A stretch of DNA of 64,000 bases from Brachypodium distachyon (Eukaryota > Streptophyta > Magnoliopsida > Poales > Poaceae), in NCBI RefSeq assembly GCF_000005505.3, contig NC_016135.3:19004613-19068612 (forward strand). The letters are read 5' to 3'. The first letter of the stretch is position 1. The number at the start of each line of letters is the position of its first letter. This document shows, piece after piece, positions 26,100 through 37,959 of this stretch. The notes under the pieces were generated by a model, which saw nothing but the letters and a program-made list of their open reading frames with translations, made no database searches and was not told where the DNA came from. Made by a program: the position numbers and the translations under genes.

Positions 26100-28632
26100 T
26101 TCCCTTCCGGCGCCGAAGACGAGTTCGGCGGCGCTCGAAGGACGGGGCAAGCCTGGTGGCCGTCAAGGGCTTCTTTGGGGTAATTAGCCAGCTCTCGGTG
26201 TCGGTGACGACCGAGAAGGACTTGTCGGACCTTGTGGAGGCGGGCTACTTCCGCAAGGGCCTTGCCTCGCTTCCTGACGAGGGTGAGCTTCGACTGGAGC
26301 CACGGAGGCATCGAGGACACATCGTCGTGTTCACCAGCTGGTTTCACGCCGGACTGTGCCTTCCCGTACACCCGTTCCTGCTGGAGTTCCTGGATACCTA
26401 TGGTATCGAGTTGGCGCAGTTGCTTCCTTTGGTGATCTTGTGTCTGAACGTGTTCAGGTGGCTTTGTGAGACCACCTTGCGCGAGTCTCCACCATGAGGT
26501 TGTTCTTGTTGCTATTCACCGCACTCCCGACGAGAGTACTTGGAGTGCTTTTGGGTCGGTCGCCGTGAGGCTCCGTCCCGGCTTCCACGACGAGTTCCCC
26601 CTGATGCCGGCCAAGAGCGCAGTGCATTTGTTCGACGGGTGCTCTCAGTGGTTCTTCCTCGACGTTTCGGAGACGAGCTTGCGTCACTCCGGTAGGCTCC
26701 CTCGACACTCTGGGCCTGGGGGGCTTCGGGATGTCGTCCGTCCCATGGGCACGTCCCTTGTCGAGGAGTGGGAGCTTGCCGGGATCAAGTCAGCTCGTTC
26801 GGAGCGTAGCTTCCGCGACCTTCTCGAGGAGATGGTGATGGTGGGCCGCTTCATGATGAGGGTGCGACCACATGCGGAGTTGGGGATCCCCTTGGCTTTT
26901 CGTCACCCAGACCGTGCGGCTAAGCGTGAGTTTCGTGACACTTGAGTTGTTGCTTCAAGTGTTTTTGTTTGCTCGACACTAATCCCGGCTAGTGTTTGTG
27001 CTTGTTTTTCAGCTGCTTTCTCTCGAGAGAAGGCGGCCGAGTGGGCTTCACCCAGATGGTTGGGCCGTACAACTCGGTGGAGCATCGGGCCTACGTCGAT
27101 ACCATCAGCGAGGGGGGATGCCACAACGTCGTGGCTGCGGGCTTTGACGACTCGGTACCGATGCGCCCGGATCCCAAGTTCGGGAAGCTCATCAAGGCCG
27201 GCAAGCGGTACTCTCGTCTTGCGACTTCGTCGATGATCGTCCTTGGTTCTCACCTTAGAGATACTTGTGGGAATGTGAAGCCTCAGGTTGTGCTTGGGTT
27301 GGGTGTGCCGGTGGCCCCAATGCCCAAGATCCCTCGTCCTCCGAGTTCACACAAGAGGAAGGCTCCTTCTCCTGACCTAGTCGACGTGGCTGAGTAGAGG
27401 TCTCCCTTGAGAGAGTTCATGGACATGCACCTAGTCGGGAAGATCGACATTGAGAAGATCCTGCCTCCGTCGCCTCACGAGCGCGCGGTTTTCGCCCAGC
27501 GGACCATGCTTCAGCTTGTGGTGGATACCTCCTCGGAAGCCAACGGCGCAGGTGTTTTGGTGTTCTCTTTGGCTCGTGGGCCTGTCGAGGAGGAGCTTCC
27601 TGCCACCGGTGAGTGCACGTGTGTTGAGCGTTTCGATTCCCTTTCGGGAATGTTCTCACTGGGCTTTTTTGTCTTGTTTCAGGTACGAGGCCTGCGGTGC
27701 CTGATGCTCCCGAGGCCGAGCCCCCGATTCCGGAAGGAGAGATGCTTCGGAGGACTGAGGGAGGAGTGAGAGACCCGCTGGAGGCGTTGGAGCTTGTGAG
27801 TCCGCTTTCCTCGTCTCCCTTCCTGCTAGGTCCATTTTGTCGGTCAGCGCTCATGATTTCTCTTCCTTTGCCAGGTGAGAGGCTTGGTCGAGGCCGTGGG
27901 CATTCTTCCCGCTCTCAAGGCTCAGGTTGGGGTGCTTTCCGCGGCCTTGGACGCCGAGACCTTGAAGGCTACCCTTGCCCTGAGTGAGTTGGCTTCAGAG
28001 AGGACGTGGCGGGAGGCCGTCGAGACTGAGCTTTCTTCGGTGTCGGCGAAGCTTGCGGCCATGGAGCCGAGGGCTCACCTTGCCGAGGAGGACTAGAAGG
28101 ATGCGATCGTGAAGACCCGTCGTGCCGAGGAGGACTTGGTGGTGGCCAGCCTCAACGTAGAGCACGCTCGAGCGGAGGTCGCCTTCCTCAAGGCAGAGTC
28201 GGAGGACGCCGGGTTCGGGCCGGTGTTCGCCCCTCGTGCTCGCGCCCCCTCGGACAGCCGTCCGGAGGTGGTCTCGCTCCTGCTCGCCCAAGCTTCGGAG
28301 ATTCGAGAGATGATACTCTGTTTGAAGGGCTCCCCTCAGCCGGATCTTCCCCCGTGTTGTACGATGGATGAGGCGAGTAGGGTGCTCACTTCACAGGTGG
28401 AGCTCCTTGAGCCCGCCGTGAAGAGGTGCCTTCTGAGTACGGTGCTCGACTTGTTTCATCGGCAATGGCAGCTGTCTTGGACGGCGGTGCCGAGACGAGT
28501 GGACTTGAGGGTGATATGACTCACGGGGCGAAGAAGTTTATGGCGGACCAGGGAGCTCCTCTTCGCGCTCTGGCTCGACGCTTCGTGCGTTACCTTGAGC
28601 CCGCTCTTCAGGAGAGCGACAGTGGGGCTTGA
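26100..28632 (+). pseudogene. Antisense ORF of the gypsy element (gypsy-type putative transposase domain)
   Basis: Plus-strand coding pieces run opposite to the element's own genes, between integrase and the 3' LTR. The piece at 26156-26497 (HIVVFTSWFHAGLCLPVHPF, YGIELAQLLPLVILCLNVF) resembles the plant 'putative gypsy type transposon' domain, PF04195 from memory. It continues after a frameshift in 26466-26945 (RLRPGFHDEFPLMPAKSAV). Further pieces at 26996-27397, 27697-28096 and 28109-28519 are charged and probably coiled coil, separated by intron-like stretches with GT-AG-like ends. A stop at 28094-28096 and the frameshift break the gene. Antisense ORFs in this position are known from Tat-lineage elements such as Grande. 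Its function is unknown. Confidence 0.6.
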
Positions 28633-29908
28633 GTCTTGTTGCCTTTCGAGGCAACAAGGTACCCCGGCTGCTTACTTATGCGATGTTGCATATCCACTTA
28701 TGACATAGCCTCATGACTTGCATGTTCTAGGTTTAGACATAGAGGTTGTAAGGCAGCTTGTTTGATGTGTTTCATGCTTTGCTATGTAGTCAACATTGTC
28801 GGAAATGTCAACTTAGCTCAGCATGTATTTTCTTATGTTTTCACCATGTAGTCAACATTATCGGAAATGTTAACTTGGCTCAACATCTGTTCTTTGGAGT
28901 ACTATATTTTCTTCTTGGCGAAGTACTATATTTCCTCAGTTTATACAGCCCGCGATCGTTCGCTATGATCACACTTTTGCGTAATCAATTAATGTCACCG
29001 TTGGGATACGACTTAGCTTCGGTGCCTTAGGCCATGGTTACGAGCCATGGATCCTAGTACCCTTGTGGGGGTCGCTATCGATACGCCGATAGTGATCCGG
29101 ACATTTCAACCTGCCGTTCGGGGAAATTCATGCAGAATTTCCCCTCTTCGAACTTCAGGAAGCTATGCTTTCCCGTGATTATTATGGAGCCTTAACTCGC
29201 TTACTATCATGCAGGCCCATGCGCGACGTCTCGCACGCGGGTAGCATGGTTCTCTGAGGTAAGTAAACTCATGCATTACTCGCTTATTTGCGGTTCTCCT
29301 TAAATGCGTTTTAAGGATCTTCCGGCCCTCGGGGGACTTGGTTCGACTTGGCGGATGGCCTCGAGGCACGCTGGGATCCACCAAGGAACGGATCGCTGGT
29401 GGTGACTAATGTCCTAAGACATTTTTAGGTGATGCCTGGGCCAACGTAGGCCTTTCAGCGTTCCTTGGTGAGTGGCACTGGGGCCCTTTACGACGGTGGG
29501 TCGTATGAGTGTCTCGTGCCACTCTTATCAAGGATTCGTTTTTATTGATCCCTCGCTGCTTGTCTTAAGGTATGCCCGATGGGCACTTACAAGCCTTATG
29601 TAGACGTGGCCTCGTTGGCGCTTACGATCCCCCAAAGTTTTGTAGGGAAGTGGCCGGTTGGGCGCTGATAGTCTTCTTTCGGAAACGGCGAGTGTCGTCC
29701 TTGAGGTTCCTCCTTAGGCGTAGAAACGTCGGAGTTTGTTGCCGTTCTAGGCATGGACGAGGTTTTTGCCTTCCATGTTCTCGAGGTGGTATGCACCATT
29801 TTCCAATACCGCGGCGATGTGGTATGGTCCTTCCCATTTAGGGTCGAGCTTGCGCTGGAGTTTTGGGTTGACATTGTTTTTCAGCACGAGGTCTCCTTGG
29901 GAGAAAGC

Positions 29909-31663
29909 TCATTCCCTAACCCTCGTGTTGTAGAAGCGTGCGGCGCTCTGCTCGTAGATGGCGTGCCTCATGAGGGCTTTGTCACGAGCTTCTTCCACAA
30001 GGTCGACGGCCGTCCTGTGATGCTCTTCATTTTTTATGAAAGCGAGTGGAGTAGCTTCTTGGAGTCTTTCGACTCGAGGCGAGCGGAACTCTATCTCGGC
30101 AGGAAGAACTGCTTCGGCACCATACACCAAAGAGAATGGTGTTCGGCCTGTGGAACGGCTTACGGAGGTGCGTATGCCCCAAACCACGCTGGCGAGTTCG
30201 TCCGCCCATGCTCCTCTTGCCTTGCTGGCTGTGTGTTCTACCCTTCGGCGAAGTCCTTGGAGGATTAATCCATTGGCTCTTTCACATGCGCCGTTGTTCT
30301 TGGGGTAGGCCATGGACGCGAAGTGCAGCTTGATCTTGAGGCATTCACAAAATTTGATGAATTCCGCACTATCGAACTGTTTGCCGTTGTCCACGGTTGT
30401 CCACGGTTATCGACATATGATGTTTTCCCAGAAAAAATTCTGGATGGCCTGTGACATATTTTGGCAAGCTTCGCATCTTCGCAATATTGTGATTGCGTCT
30501 TGCACCATGGTGGGCCAATAGAATCCCTGTCGTAAAGCCTTTGCCGCGGTGGCTCTTGGCGCAAGATGATGGCCGCACACTCCGGAGTGGATCTCCTGGA
30601 GGAGCTCAGCCCCCTTGTCGGGGGTTATGCACTTGAGTAGCATGGCCGCACTCTTCTTGTAAAGGATGCCGTCGAGGAGGACGTACATTTTTGCTTTTGC
30701 AAGCAGAGTTTTGGCGCTTGGGCCTTCCGCCTCCTCATCCACCTCTCCTTTCAAGGCGCGGATAATTGGCGTCATCCAAGAGGATGGATTGTCGATGATC
30801 ATGCTGGTCTTCGAAGTTTCGTTGGAATCATTGGCTTCTTCTTCTATGGATGGGGCACGGATCACCTCGAAGAATGCACTGGGTGGTAGCGGTTCCTTGG
30901 AACTGGCCGTTCGGGCCAATCTGTCGGTGAGGTGATTTTCTCCTCGTGGGATGCATCGCGCCTCCATGCCTAGGAAGTACCGTTCCATCTTGCGAACTTC
31001 TTCAATATACTTCTTCATCCTTTCATCAAGGCATTGATATGACCTGTCCATTTGGGTTATCACCAGCTGGGAGTCACCTTGGATGAGAAGACGTCGAACA
31101 CCCATGGCCTTAGCCAACCGGAGTCCGAGAAGGAGTGCTTCGCACTCCGCCATGTTGTTGGTTCTGTTGAAGTCGAGGTGGGCGGCGTACTCCAAGGTTT
31201 TCCCTTCGGGGCTGATGAGTACGACTCCAGCCCTAGCACCGTTGAGGCGCTTGGAGCCATCGAACCTCATTATCCAATGTGGTTCGAGGGGGCCGGCCAT
31301 GGGCGACGTCTCTTCGGGCGGGGCTAGCGGCGCATGCCACTCGGCCACGAAGTCGGCGAGGACCTAGGATTTTATAGCCGTTATCGCGGTGAGCTCCAGT
31401 GAGAAGGGAGCCAGTTCCGTTGCCCATTTGGCGATTCTCCCGGTGGCCTCCTTGTTGCCGATGACTTCTTTGAGTGGGAATGCTGTCAGCACCATGATGG
31501 TGTGGCCCGTGAAGTAATGACGGAGTTTTCGAGAGTCCATGAGGAGGGCGTACGCGATCTTTTCGATCTGGGTGTATCGACCATTTGCTCCTCCCAAAGC
31601 TTCGCTCACGTAGTACACCGAGCGTTGCGACCCATCTTCTTCCTTCACGAGGGCTGCACTCAC
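29909..31663 (-). pseudogene. Gypsy RNase H and integrase region, internally deleted
   Basis: From upstream, the frame carries the end of the RT-linked RNase H (31364-31663), the second RNase H-like domain (30407-31348: MRFDGSKRLNG, LLIQGDSQLVITQM) and the integrase zinc-binding part (HHLAPRATAAKALRQGFYWP, CEACQ). The catalytic core resumes only at 29909-30394 with DNGKQFDS and KNNGACERANG. The expected stretch between the zinc finger and DNG, which holds the first catalytic Asp, is missing. A small direct repeat (CCGTGGACAA) marks the junction near 30400. The integrase is therefore inactive. Confidence 0.75.
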
Positions 31664-31684
31664 GGTGACCGGAGTCGCGGCGAG

Positions 31685-32743
31685 TTACAGGAGTAAAGGT
31701 TCTCCCTGCTTTGGGCTCGTGAGGAGTGGAGGAGTCGACAAATAGGTTTTGAGTTTCTCGAAGGCCCTTTGAGCTTCGTCAGTCCACTCAAAATTGTTAA
31801 GGCCCTTCAGGACTTTGAAAAAGGGAAGACCCTTCTCGGTTGATCGGGCGACGAATTGTCCTAATGCCGCTATCCTCCCTGCTAGGCGATGCACGTCTTT
31901 GGCGGAGCGAGGAGGCTCCATCTCTAAGATGGCCCGGATTTTTTCCGGGTTGGCCTCAATCCCCCGTTGGGAGACGAGAAAACCCAAGAGTTTTCCTCCT
32001 CGAACTCCGAACGCGCACTTCTCGGGATTGAGCTTCACGCCGTATTTGCGGAGGTTGTTGAAGGTTTCTTGCAAGTCTTTGAGATGGATATTCGTCACTT
32101 GACTTTTGATGACGGCGTCATCAACGTAGACTTCGGCGTTTCTCCCCAATAGCTCTTTGAGGATGAGGCTGACGAGCCGTTGGAATGTCGCACCGGCGTT
32201 CCTCAAACCAAAAGGCATTCTGCGATAGCAGAAGGTGCCAATGGGAGTGATGAAGCTGGTCTTCTCCTCGTCTTCCTTGGCCATGTGGACTTGGTGATAC
32301 CCCGAATAGGCGTCCAAGAAGCTCAACCTCTCGGATCTCGCCATGGAGTCGACTAGTTGGTTGATCCGCGGGAGAGGGTAGTCGTCCTTGGGACACGCCT
32401 TGTTCAAGTCGGTGAAGTCAACACACCTCCGCCACTTGCCGTTGGCTTTCTTCACCAAGACCGGATTGGCCAACCATTCGGGGTGCCAAACTTCTCGGAT
32501 GAGTCCGGTCTCAGAGAGCTTCGCAATCTCTTGCTTGATGACCTCGCTTCGCTCTGTGGAGAGTTTTTGGAGTTTTTGCTTCACGGGCGCCTTGTCGGAC
32601 CTTACGGCGAGTCGATGTTCCATGACGTCGCGTGAGACTCCTCCCATGTCGGAGGGAGACCAAGCGAAAAGGTCGGAGTTCTGCCGGAGTAGGTCGATGA
32701 GCTTCTTCTTGAATTCGATCGAGAGGTCGGCCCCGATCTTCAC
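31685..32743 (-). CDS. Gypsy reverse transcriptase, open 352-residue stretch
   Basis: The domain is uninterrupted over this stretch, part of the Pol polyprotein rather than a separate gene. Visible RT motifs are LIREVWHPEWLANPVLVKK, WRRCVDFTDLNKACPKDDYP, LDAYSGYHQV, FCYRRMPFGLRNAG and the catalytic EVYVDDAVIK (YVDD). It copies element RNA to DNA in virus-like particles in intact relatives. The frame actually extends upstream to about 32830. Flanking parts of the polyprotein are broken. Confidence 0.88.
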   Translation of the reverse strand: MKIGADLSIEFKKKLIDLLRQNSDLFAWSPSDMGGVSRDVMEHRLAVRSDKAPVKQKLQKLSTERSEVIKQEIAKLSETGLIREVWHPEWLANPVLVKKANGKWRRCVDFTDLNKACPKDDYPLPRINQLVDSMARSERLSFLDAYSGYHQVHMAKEDEEKTSFITPIGTFCYRRMPFGLRNAGATFQRLVSLILKELLGRNAEVYVDDAVIKSQVTNIHLKDLQETFNNLRKYGVKLNPEKCAFGVRGGKLLGFLVSQRGIEANPEKIRAILEMEPPRSAKDVHRLAGRIAALGQFVARSTEKGLPFFKVLKGLNNFEWTDEAQRAFEKLKTYLSTPPLLTSPKQGEPLLL

Positions 32744-32889
32744 GACGTGCGTGGTCTCATTGCCGGAGATGCGTATCTCCTTAAGCTCTTGATAGGGGAA
32801 AGGTGCCCGATCTTTCGATGAGACGGTAGCTATCGATTTTTGGGTGGATGTCGACGTTGACGAACCGGCTACAAACGTGCGAGACGTTG

Positions 32890-33590
32890 CGCCTTAGCGA
32901 TCACTACACCAACTTCCGAGGTTATTGACCACGTCGGAGCTAGATCAACCTGATCACGAAGGATCAATCCCTGCATGCAACCGAAGAAAAAGCAAGAATT
33001 ATAGATGCAATCAAGATATTGCGAATAAAGGTGAAGCTTTATTGATGGGATTCTGCAAGCGCGTAGTACAGAAGGTCGATTTGACACTTGTGCCTATGGC
33101 AAAGAGTAGCGAATAGCTAAGTCTCAAACTAAACAAAATCCGAGTCTAAACGAAGACCTAACGGGGGTATATATGGAGGAATAGAGGGGTATGCGGCCAG
33201 CCTTGGGAAAGGAGGCCGAAACCCACTCTAGGTTGGTTTCCTTCACCTATACGGACTCCAAAAATCCTAGCCCAAACTTAAAAGGTGATGCAGCATCATA
33301 TAATTATGTGGACGAAAATATGAAGGGAAAAGCTCTATATTTCGCCCATGTGTTCATCTCTCATTATGGTGGCTTCAACATTCTGAAATCTCTCGTTGCG
33401 GCGCCATCGTCAGTCCTCACACGCTTGCTGCCTTCATCTCCATGCGTGATCATGCTCCAATGCTTGTCCCTCCATCCATGCTAGGTCCATCATTCCTAAG
33501 TGTGACAAACACATCTAATTTAGGCAGCATCATATTCTCATGTATGTGAAGAATCGTTCCAAGAAACGAAAGTACCTGATAATTAAGTTG
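32890..33590. mobile_element. Foreign insertion within the gypsy element, unassigned
   Basis: The gypsy coding resemblance stops at about 32890 and resumes in the protease region near 33600. The intervening 700 bp is AT-richer, non-coding and unlike the rest of the element. It looks like a fragment of another LTR element, but no terminal repeats or target duplication were found. Confidence 0.4.
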
Positions 33591-33599
33591 GCGTGCGCG

Positions 33600-35180
33600 A
33601 GCTCTTGTGATAGGTCCTTGTAATGTGACTGTAGGTGCTGCGGGTGTATCAACATGTGGGATGTCCTCATCAGCTCTCCCTCAGGAAGGGGCTTAGGGAT
33701 GTAGCGCTCCGGGTGATCGGTCTTGGACTCCCCTGTGCCCGAGAGCACACGGACACTTTTGGATGCTTCTCCCTTCTCGGCGCACTTGGTCTCGTGGCGA
33801 TATAGCGTCTTCCTATCGGAGGATTGCTCGCCACGGACCGTGATCACGCATTTTGGGCTCGGGATCTTCATGCATAGGAAGTTGTGGTGGACGGCAGCGC
33901 AGAGGCGGTTCAAGATCGTCCTGCCAAGGATGGCGTTGAAGGAGGTCTCCATGTCCACCACGTCGAAGCGCACGAGTTCGGTCCGGTGATTAGTGGCATC
34001 TCCGAAGGTCGTGAGGACCTCAATTTGGTCGAGCGGCTGGATGGACTTGCCTGGGACGAAGCCGGTTAGGGGTTAAAGCGACGGTTGCAAGGAACCGTTC
34101 TTGTATCCTCCTTGTGGCTCCATCAGCTTCTTTAGCGTGCTCCACAAGTATTTTCTTGAGCTCGCAATTTGAGACGATGGCCGTCACGAAGAGGGCGTCG
34201 TCGTGTGGGAAGCGTATCCCCTTAGCGTTTTCTTCGGTGAAGGAAATGGGTACACTCGCCCACTTGGGTGGCGGCGTTGGGGTGAAGGTTCCAACGACGT
34301 TGACTTCCCGCACGTACTCCTTGTGTTGCCTCTTTGACCCTCGGCCTGTGGCGGAGCCCCCAAGTATCACCCCGACATGGTGAGTGGGTTCTTGAAACGG
34401 GAGGTTCTCTTCCTTGGGCGCAGGGTCGGCAAGGAGGACGTTGGCAGGGCGCGGAGCCTCGGGCGCCTTCTCGTCCCTGTGTCGGATTTGCATTCGTGCT
34501 TGGAACTCTTCACGAGCTGCGATGAGAGTATTACACTCTTCGGTGCTGTGGCTTACCGAGTTGTGGATAAGGCATCTTCCGGCACCTCCCTCGGCGGTGC
34601 GAGGAGGTTTCTTGGGCTGCCAAGTCTTTTGGGATGAGGTTTGCCCTTCGATGGCGAAGATCTTTCGGGCTTGATCGCTGGGAGCCTTTTTCCCCCGCCT
34701 CCTCTTTCTTTTGGAAGATGGTACGGATGCCTGGGGCTGATCTGATGAGGGAGTCCCTTCGGGCGCGCCGCGTGGCGTGTCCTTCTTGGCGATGTCTCCA
34801 TCTTTGCCCCGAGCGTATTCTTGCAAGATTTGGTAGAGCTCTTCGGTCGTCTTTGGAGGGTTGCGACTTAGAACGCGATTCAGCATGCAAGCATCGATCA
34901 CGGTCGTCGACGACAGGTTGGCTATTTGGCTTCGGACCTTCGCAAAGTGGTGGAAGAAGCTTCGGAGAGACTCTCCCGGCCTTTGTTTCACGACGTAAAG
35001 GTTCTTTGAAATTTCCCTGAAAGTTGGCGATGAAGACCTCCTGGAGGCGCTCCCACGAGTGCACGGAATTTTTCCGCAGGTTATAGAACCAAGTTTGCGT
35101 CATCCCGGTGAGCGCGAGCGGGAAAAGGTTGCACATCTCGGTGGGGCCTCCACCCGCTGCTCATATGGCGGTGGAGTAAA
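33600..35180 (-). pseudogene. Gypsy gag (C-terminal part) and protease region
   Basis: The gag part is seen in 34531-35136 (LFPLALTGMTQTWFYNL) and 34020-34991 (RPGESLRSFFHHFAKVRSQI, PPKTTEELYQILQEYA), which overlap in different frames and so show a frameshift near 34990. The protease-like region follows at about 33600-33973 (METSFNAILGRTILNRL). A stop and frame change lie between them near 34073. The N-terminal gag region continues to the right but is disrupted by the solo LTR. Confidence 0.7.
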
Positions 35181-35792
35181 CGTCCAGAAATTGAAGAGGG
35201 TTGGACTCTCCGTCGTATGGCCGTATTGTCGGCGGCTTGAACCTTGGCGGAAAAGCCGTGTCTTGGATCTCCTGCGTGAGCGGGTTACAAGATGGTCGGC
35301 CCTTTCGGTTTCTCCGGTGACGAGATCCTCCTTCGTCGAGGTCGCTCTCATCGCTAGAAGGATCACTCGGAGAGGGATCTCAGCGTCTTCTTGGAGGGTT
35401 GGGGCATCAGCGAGGATTTCTTTCACCGCCTGCGAGGGCTCCGGACTCCGCCACTTGCTCGTTTCCGTGCACGCTGGGATCTCGTTCTCCGCGGGGCACA
35501 TCTTGAGGCGGAGCTTGGTTGCCACCTTGTTCGGCCCCGGTGGGGGGAGAAAGGGACGCTTGCAGGGCGCTCGCAAAGCGAGGTTTGTTCGGAGCGTGTG
35601 CGACTTGGAGAGCACCATGCGGCAGAAGTCCCCCATATGGGTGGTACCAAGGAGCTCCATGGACGATCGCGGCGAGCGCTAATGGAGGTAGTCCCGGGTT
35701 GGAGGGGTCGTATGCCGGGACTCCTTGGTTTTCCGGCGCGGATCCCCTGACGTCACATTGTTTCCCCTTGTAGGCTTCAAGGGCAATGTTAC

Positions 35793-36602
35793 TGTCATGG
35801 TTGTGTCACGGCAGATGCCTTAGGATGGCTTATGTTGGGGCCGATGGACGAAGGAAGAACCAGAGGAGGAAGGACGTGATTAGAACCACGCACAACACAA
35901 GAACACACACACGGTTTACCCAGGTTCAGAGCCCTCCTGTTGAGGTAAAACTCATACTCCTGCTTTGTGGTATTTCCTGAGATACCGGCGATTACAACCA
36001 AGCTCCTTGAGCTGTTTCTTGAGGAAGAAGAAAAAGAAGGGGAAAACCCTAGATCTCTAAGTGAAGGATCCCTCTCCTGGGACGGGTGGTGCTCCTATTT
36101 ATGAACCGCCAATGCCACACTGACATGTGGATCAAAGGCTAACCTTATCTTCGATGGGCCCCACCGGGCACGCCCCTTGGTTCCCTCCGGGTGGCACGGC
36201 AGGGGACAAAACAGCTTTACTTTTCCTGGCGTCAGGCGACGCGCACTGTAGCCACGCGCCGACTTCCGTCATCGGTCCTTCTTCGGTGCTTTACTGTGCA
36301 GCCGCCTGGCACCGTGACGTGAGCAACGACTGCTTTCCTTTGATAAAGGGGACACTTCTTTACTTTGCGCCATGTGCTCAGGATAAGACCGTTGACGCAT
36401 CTCGGCGCTGGCCGAGATCAGACTGCTTGTGTTTATCCTGCAACCACATAAGACAAGATAGATATGCCGGCATATCCTTGGTATGCCGGCCTGTTAGCAA
36501 TGCGGCTTAAGGATGCCGGCTTACTTGCCTGTGCCGGCTTTGCCCTCGTTATCTCGGCTAATGTGTGTCGTCATGACCCTACCCGGGGTCATCCCCCCGA
36601 CA
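35793..36602. mobile_element. Solo LTR of a second gypsy-type element
   Basis: This 810-bp segment starts TGTCATGGTTGTG and ends CCCCCCGACA, giving the short inverted termini TGTC/GACA. A 5-bp GTTAC duplication flanks it (35788-35792 and 36603-36607). Removing it with one GTTAC joins a gag frame reading PLQPVVTLPLKP. It contains an AG-rich stretch near 36030 and a TATTTATGAA motif near 36095. No internal region is present, so it arose by LTR-LTR recombination. Confidence 0.88.
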
Positions 36603-36999
36603 GTTACTACCGGTTGCAGGGGAGGTGGCGTGAAGCCCATTGAGCGAGGCATACCGAGTTTCGCGTCCCTTGTGGGGGCGGTAACCGCGGGTAACTCACC
36701 GATCCTTGCCACCACGTCGGTGAGGACCGAAGGACTGCCTACGACGGTTCCGAGTGCTTCGGCTCCTTCAGAGACGGCCGGGAGCGGGGGTGCGGCCACG
36801 ACTTCCGTCGTAGCGCCCATGCTTGCGGCGGCGTCCGGATTGGTGAGAATTTCTCCTTTCTCGAGAGCCCCCGAGGCGTTTGCTTTCTTCGTTATGTAAC
36901 CATGTAGATTTCGCGGCAAGTTGGGCACCCGATGAAGTAGGCTTCCTCGGTGCCGTCAAATCTTCAATTGCGGCGAGGGTTCCCCACGGTCGGCGCATT

Positions 37000-37826
37000 T
37001 GTTGTTGTTCTAGAAAACAACAAGAGTAAGGGGTGCCAATGCTCAATGGCACAAGTACGAGAATTGTATGTAGGATGTGTACGCCGGTCTTATAGCAAAG
37101 GTCGGCGTACACTTGGACAAGTTGACACGTCGATATTTTTTGAATAGGTTCAGTCGACCCTGCGGGCACGACTTAGTCCTATGTTAGGAGAGGCTTCGAG
37201 GGGGTCATTAGCCGGGTGTTTAGGCCGAACTCGTCTTCCCAAATCACCTAGGGCGAGAGATCTCTCGGGGCCGCGTCGGATTTGGGCCAAACTTGTCTTT
37301 CCAATTAGCGAGGTTGGGATACCCTCGAGACTCTAACCCGATCCCTCAACTTCAACTCGAGGCCGTACTAGATGGGCCGGAACCTCGAAACTAGGCTTCC
37401 TAAGTCGCGTCCCCGAGGTCGAGTTGAGGCTAGGCTCGACCCAAGCACTCGAGAGCGGGCTCCTTAGGTTGATCTAGCCCTCTCCCCTTTGATCTTATTC
37501 CAATGGAGAGTGAATAATACATGCCTCCATGGGGAGGGTATTTATAGCGTAGGGGTTCATGACAAAAGATCATGGCTACCCTTGAGGGAGAGGGAAAGTG
37601 AGAGCAAAGTGGTAAACTCATCCCTACACCTTTCTTGACCCCTACTCAAGCTCCTCTTCTCCTTTGACCATGGCATGAGAGGTTTTGACTCGTTGACTCC
37701 TTTGACCGGCGTCTAGCTGGCATGGCTATGCCTGGTTGGCAAATTGACCGGTCTGATTTGTTGACTTGGTCGTCGCCACGTAAGATTACGGCCCGACTCA
37801 TGTAAGGAATTTATTATATTACAACA
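37000..37826 (-). repeat. Right LTR of the gypsy element (5' LTR by its orientation)
   Basis: This 827-bp partner of the left LTR starts TGTTGTTGTTCTAG and ends ATTACAACA, with TGACC following at 37827. The sequence just inside it on the minus strand (GCGCCGACCGTGGGGAACC) is in the primer-binding-site position. Confidence 0.92.
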
Positions 37827-37831
37827 TGACC

Positions 37832-37947
37832 CAAGAAGGAGAACGGGTGTGGCCCAAGAAAAAAAAGAAATAAAAAGAGAGAGAGAAAAAAGAAAAGATC
37901 CAAAAGTGGCTTTCCTGGACCGTGGCAACGCACGGGCATTCTGCTAG
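37832..37947 (+). mobile_element. Helitron-like 3' terminus, right part of the interrupted element
   Basis: After the gypsy target duplication the sequence runs through an A-rich stretch to a perfect CCGTG/CACGG stem at 37920-37935 with loop GCAACG. GCATT and CTGCTAG follow, and the next base is T. This is the expected CTRR end plus A/T insertion context. It pairs with the segment ending at 24038. Confidence 0.5.
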
Positions 37948-37959
37948 TATAACCCAAAA

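Larger units (their letters stand above)
24039..37826 (-). mobile_element. Ty3/gypsy LTR retrotransposon, Tat lineage, degraded
   Basis: The 13.8-kb element is flanked by a TGACC target duplication (24034-24038 and 37827-37831). Coding order on the minus strand is gag, protease, reverse transcriptase, RNase H and integrase. The primer-binding region lies just inside the right LTR, and a polypurine tract (AAGGGGGCC on the minus strand) sits just inside the left LTR at about 24870-24881. An extra RNase H-type domain (MRFDGSKRLNGARAG, NNMAECEALLLG) after the RT and a long region with an antisense ORF beyond integrase fit the Tat lineage. Gag is split by a solo LTR, and frameshifts and an integrase deletion make the copy non-autonomous. 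Confidence 0.92.

Noticed and set aside
35059..35682. 207-codon plus frame opposite the gypsy gag
   Set aside because: It is antisense to the gag coding region, with no resemblance to any family, and lies outside the recognised antisense ORF.
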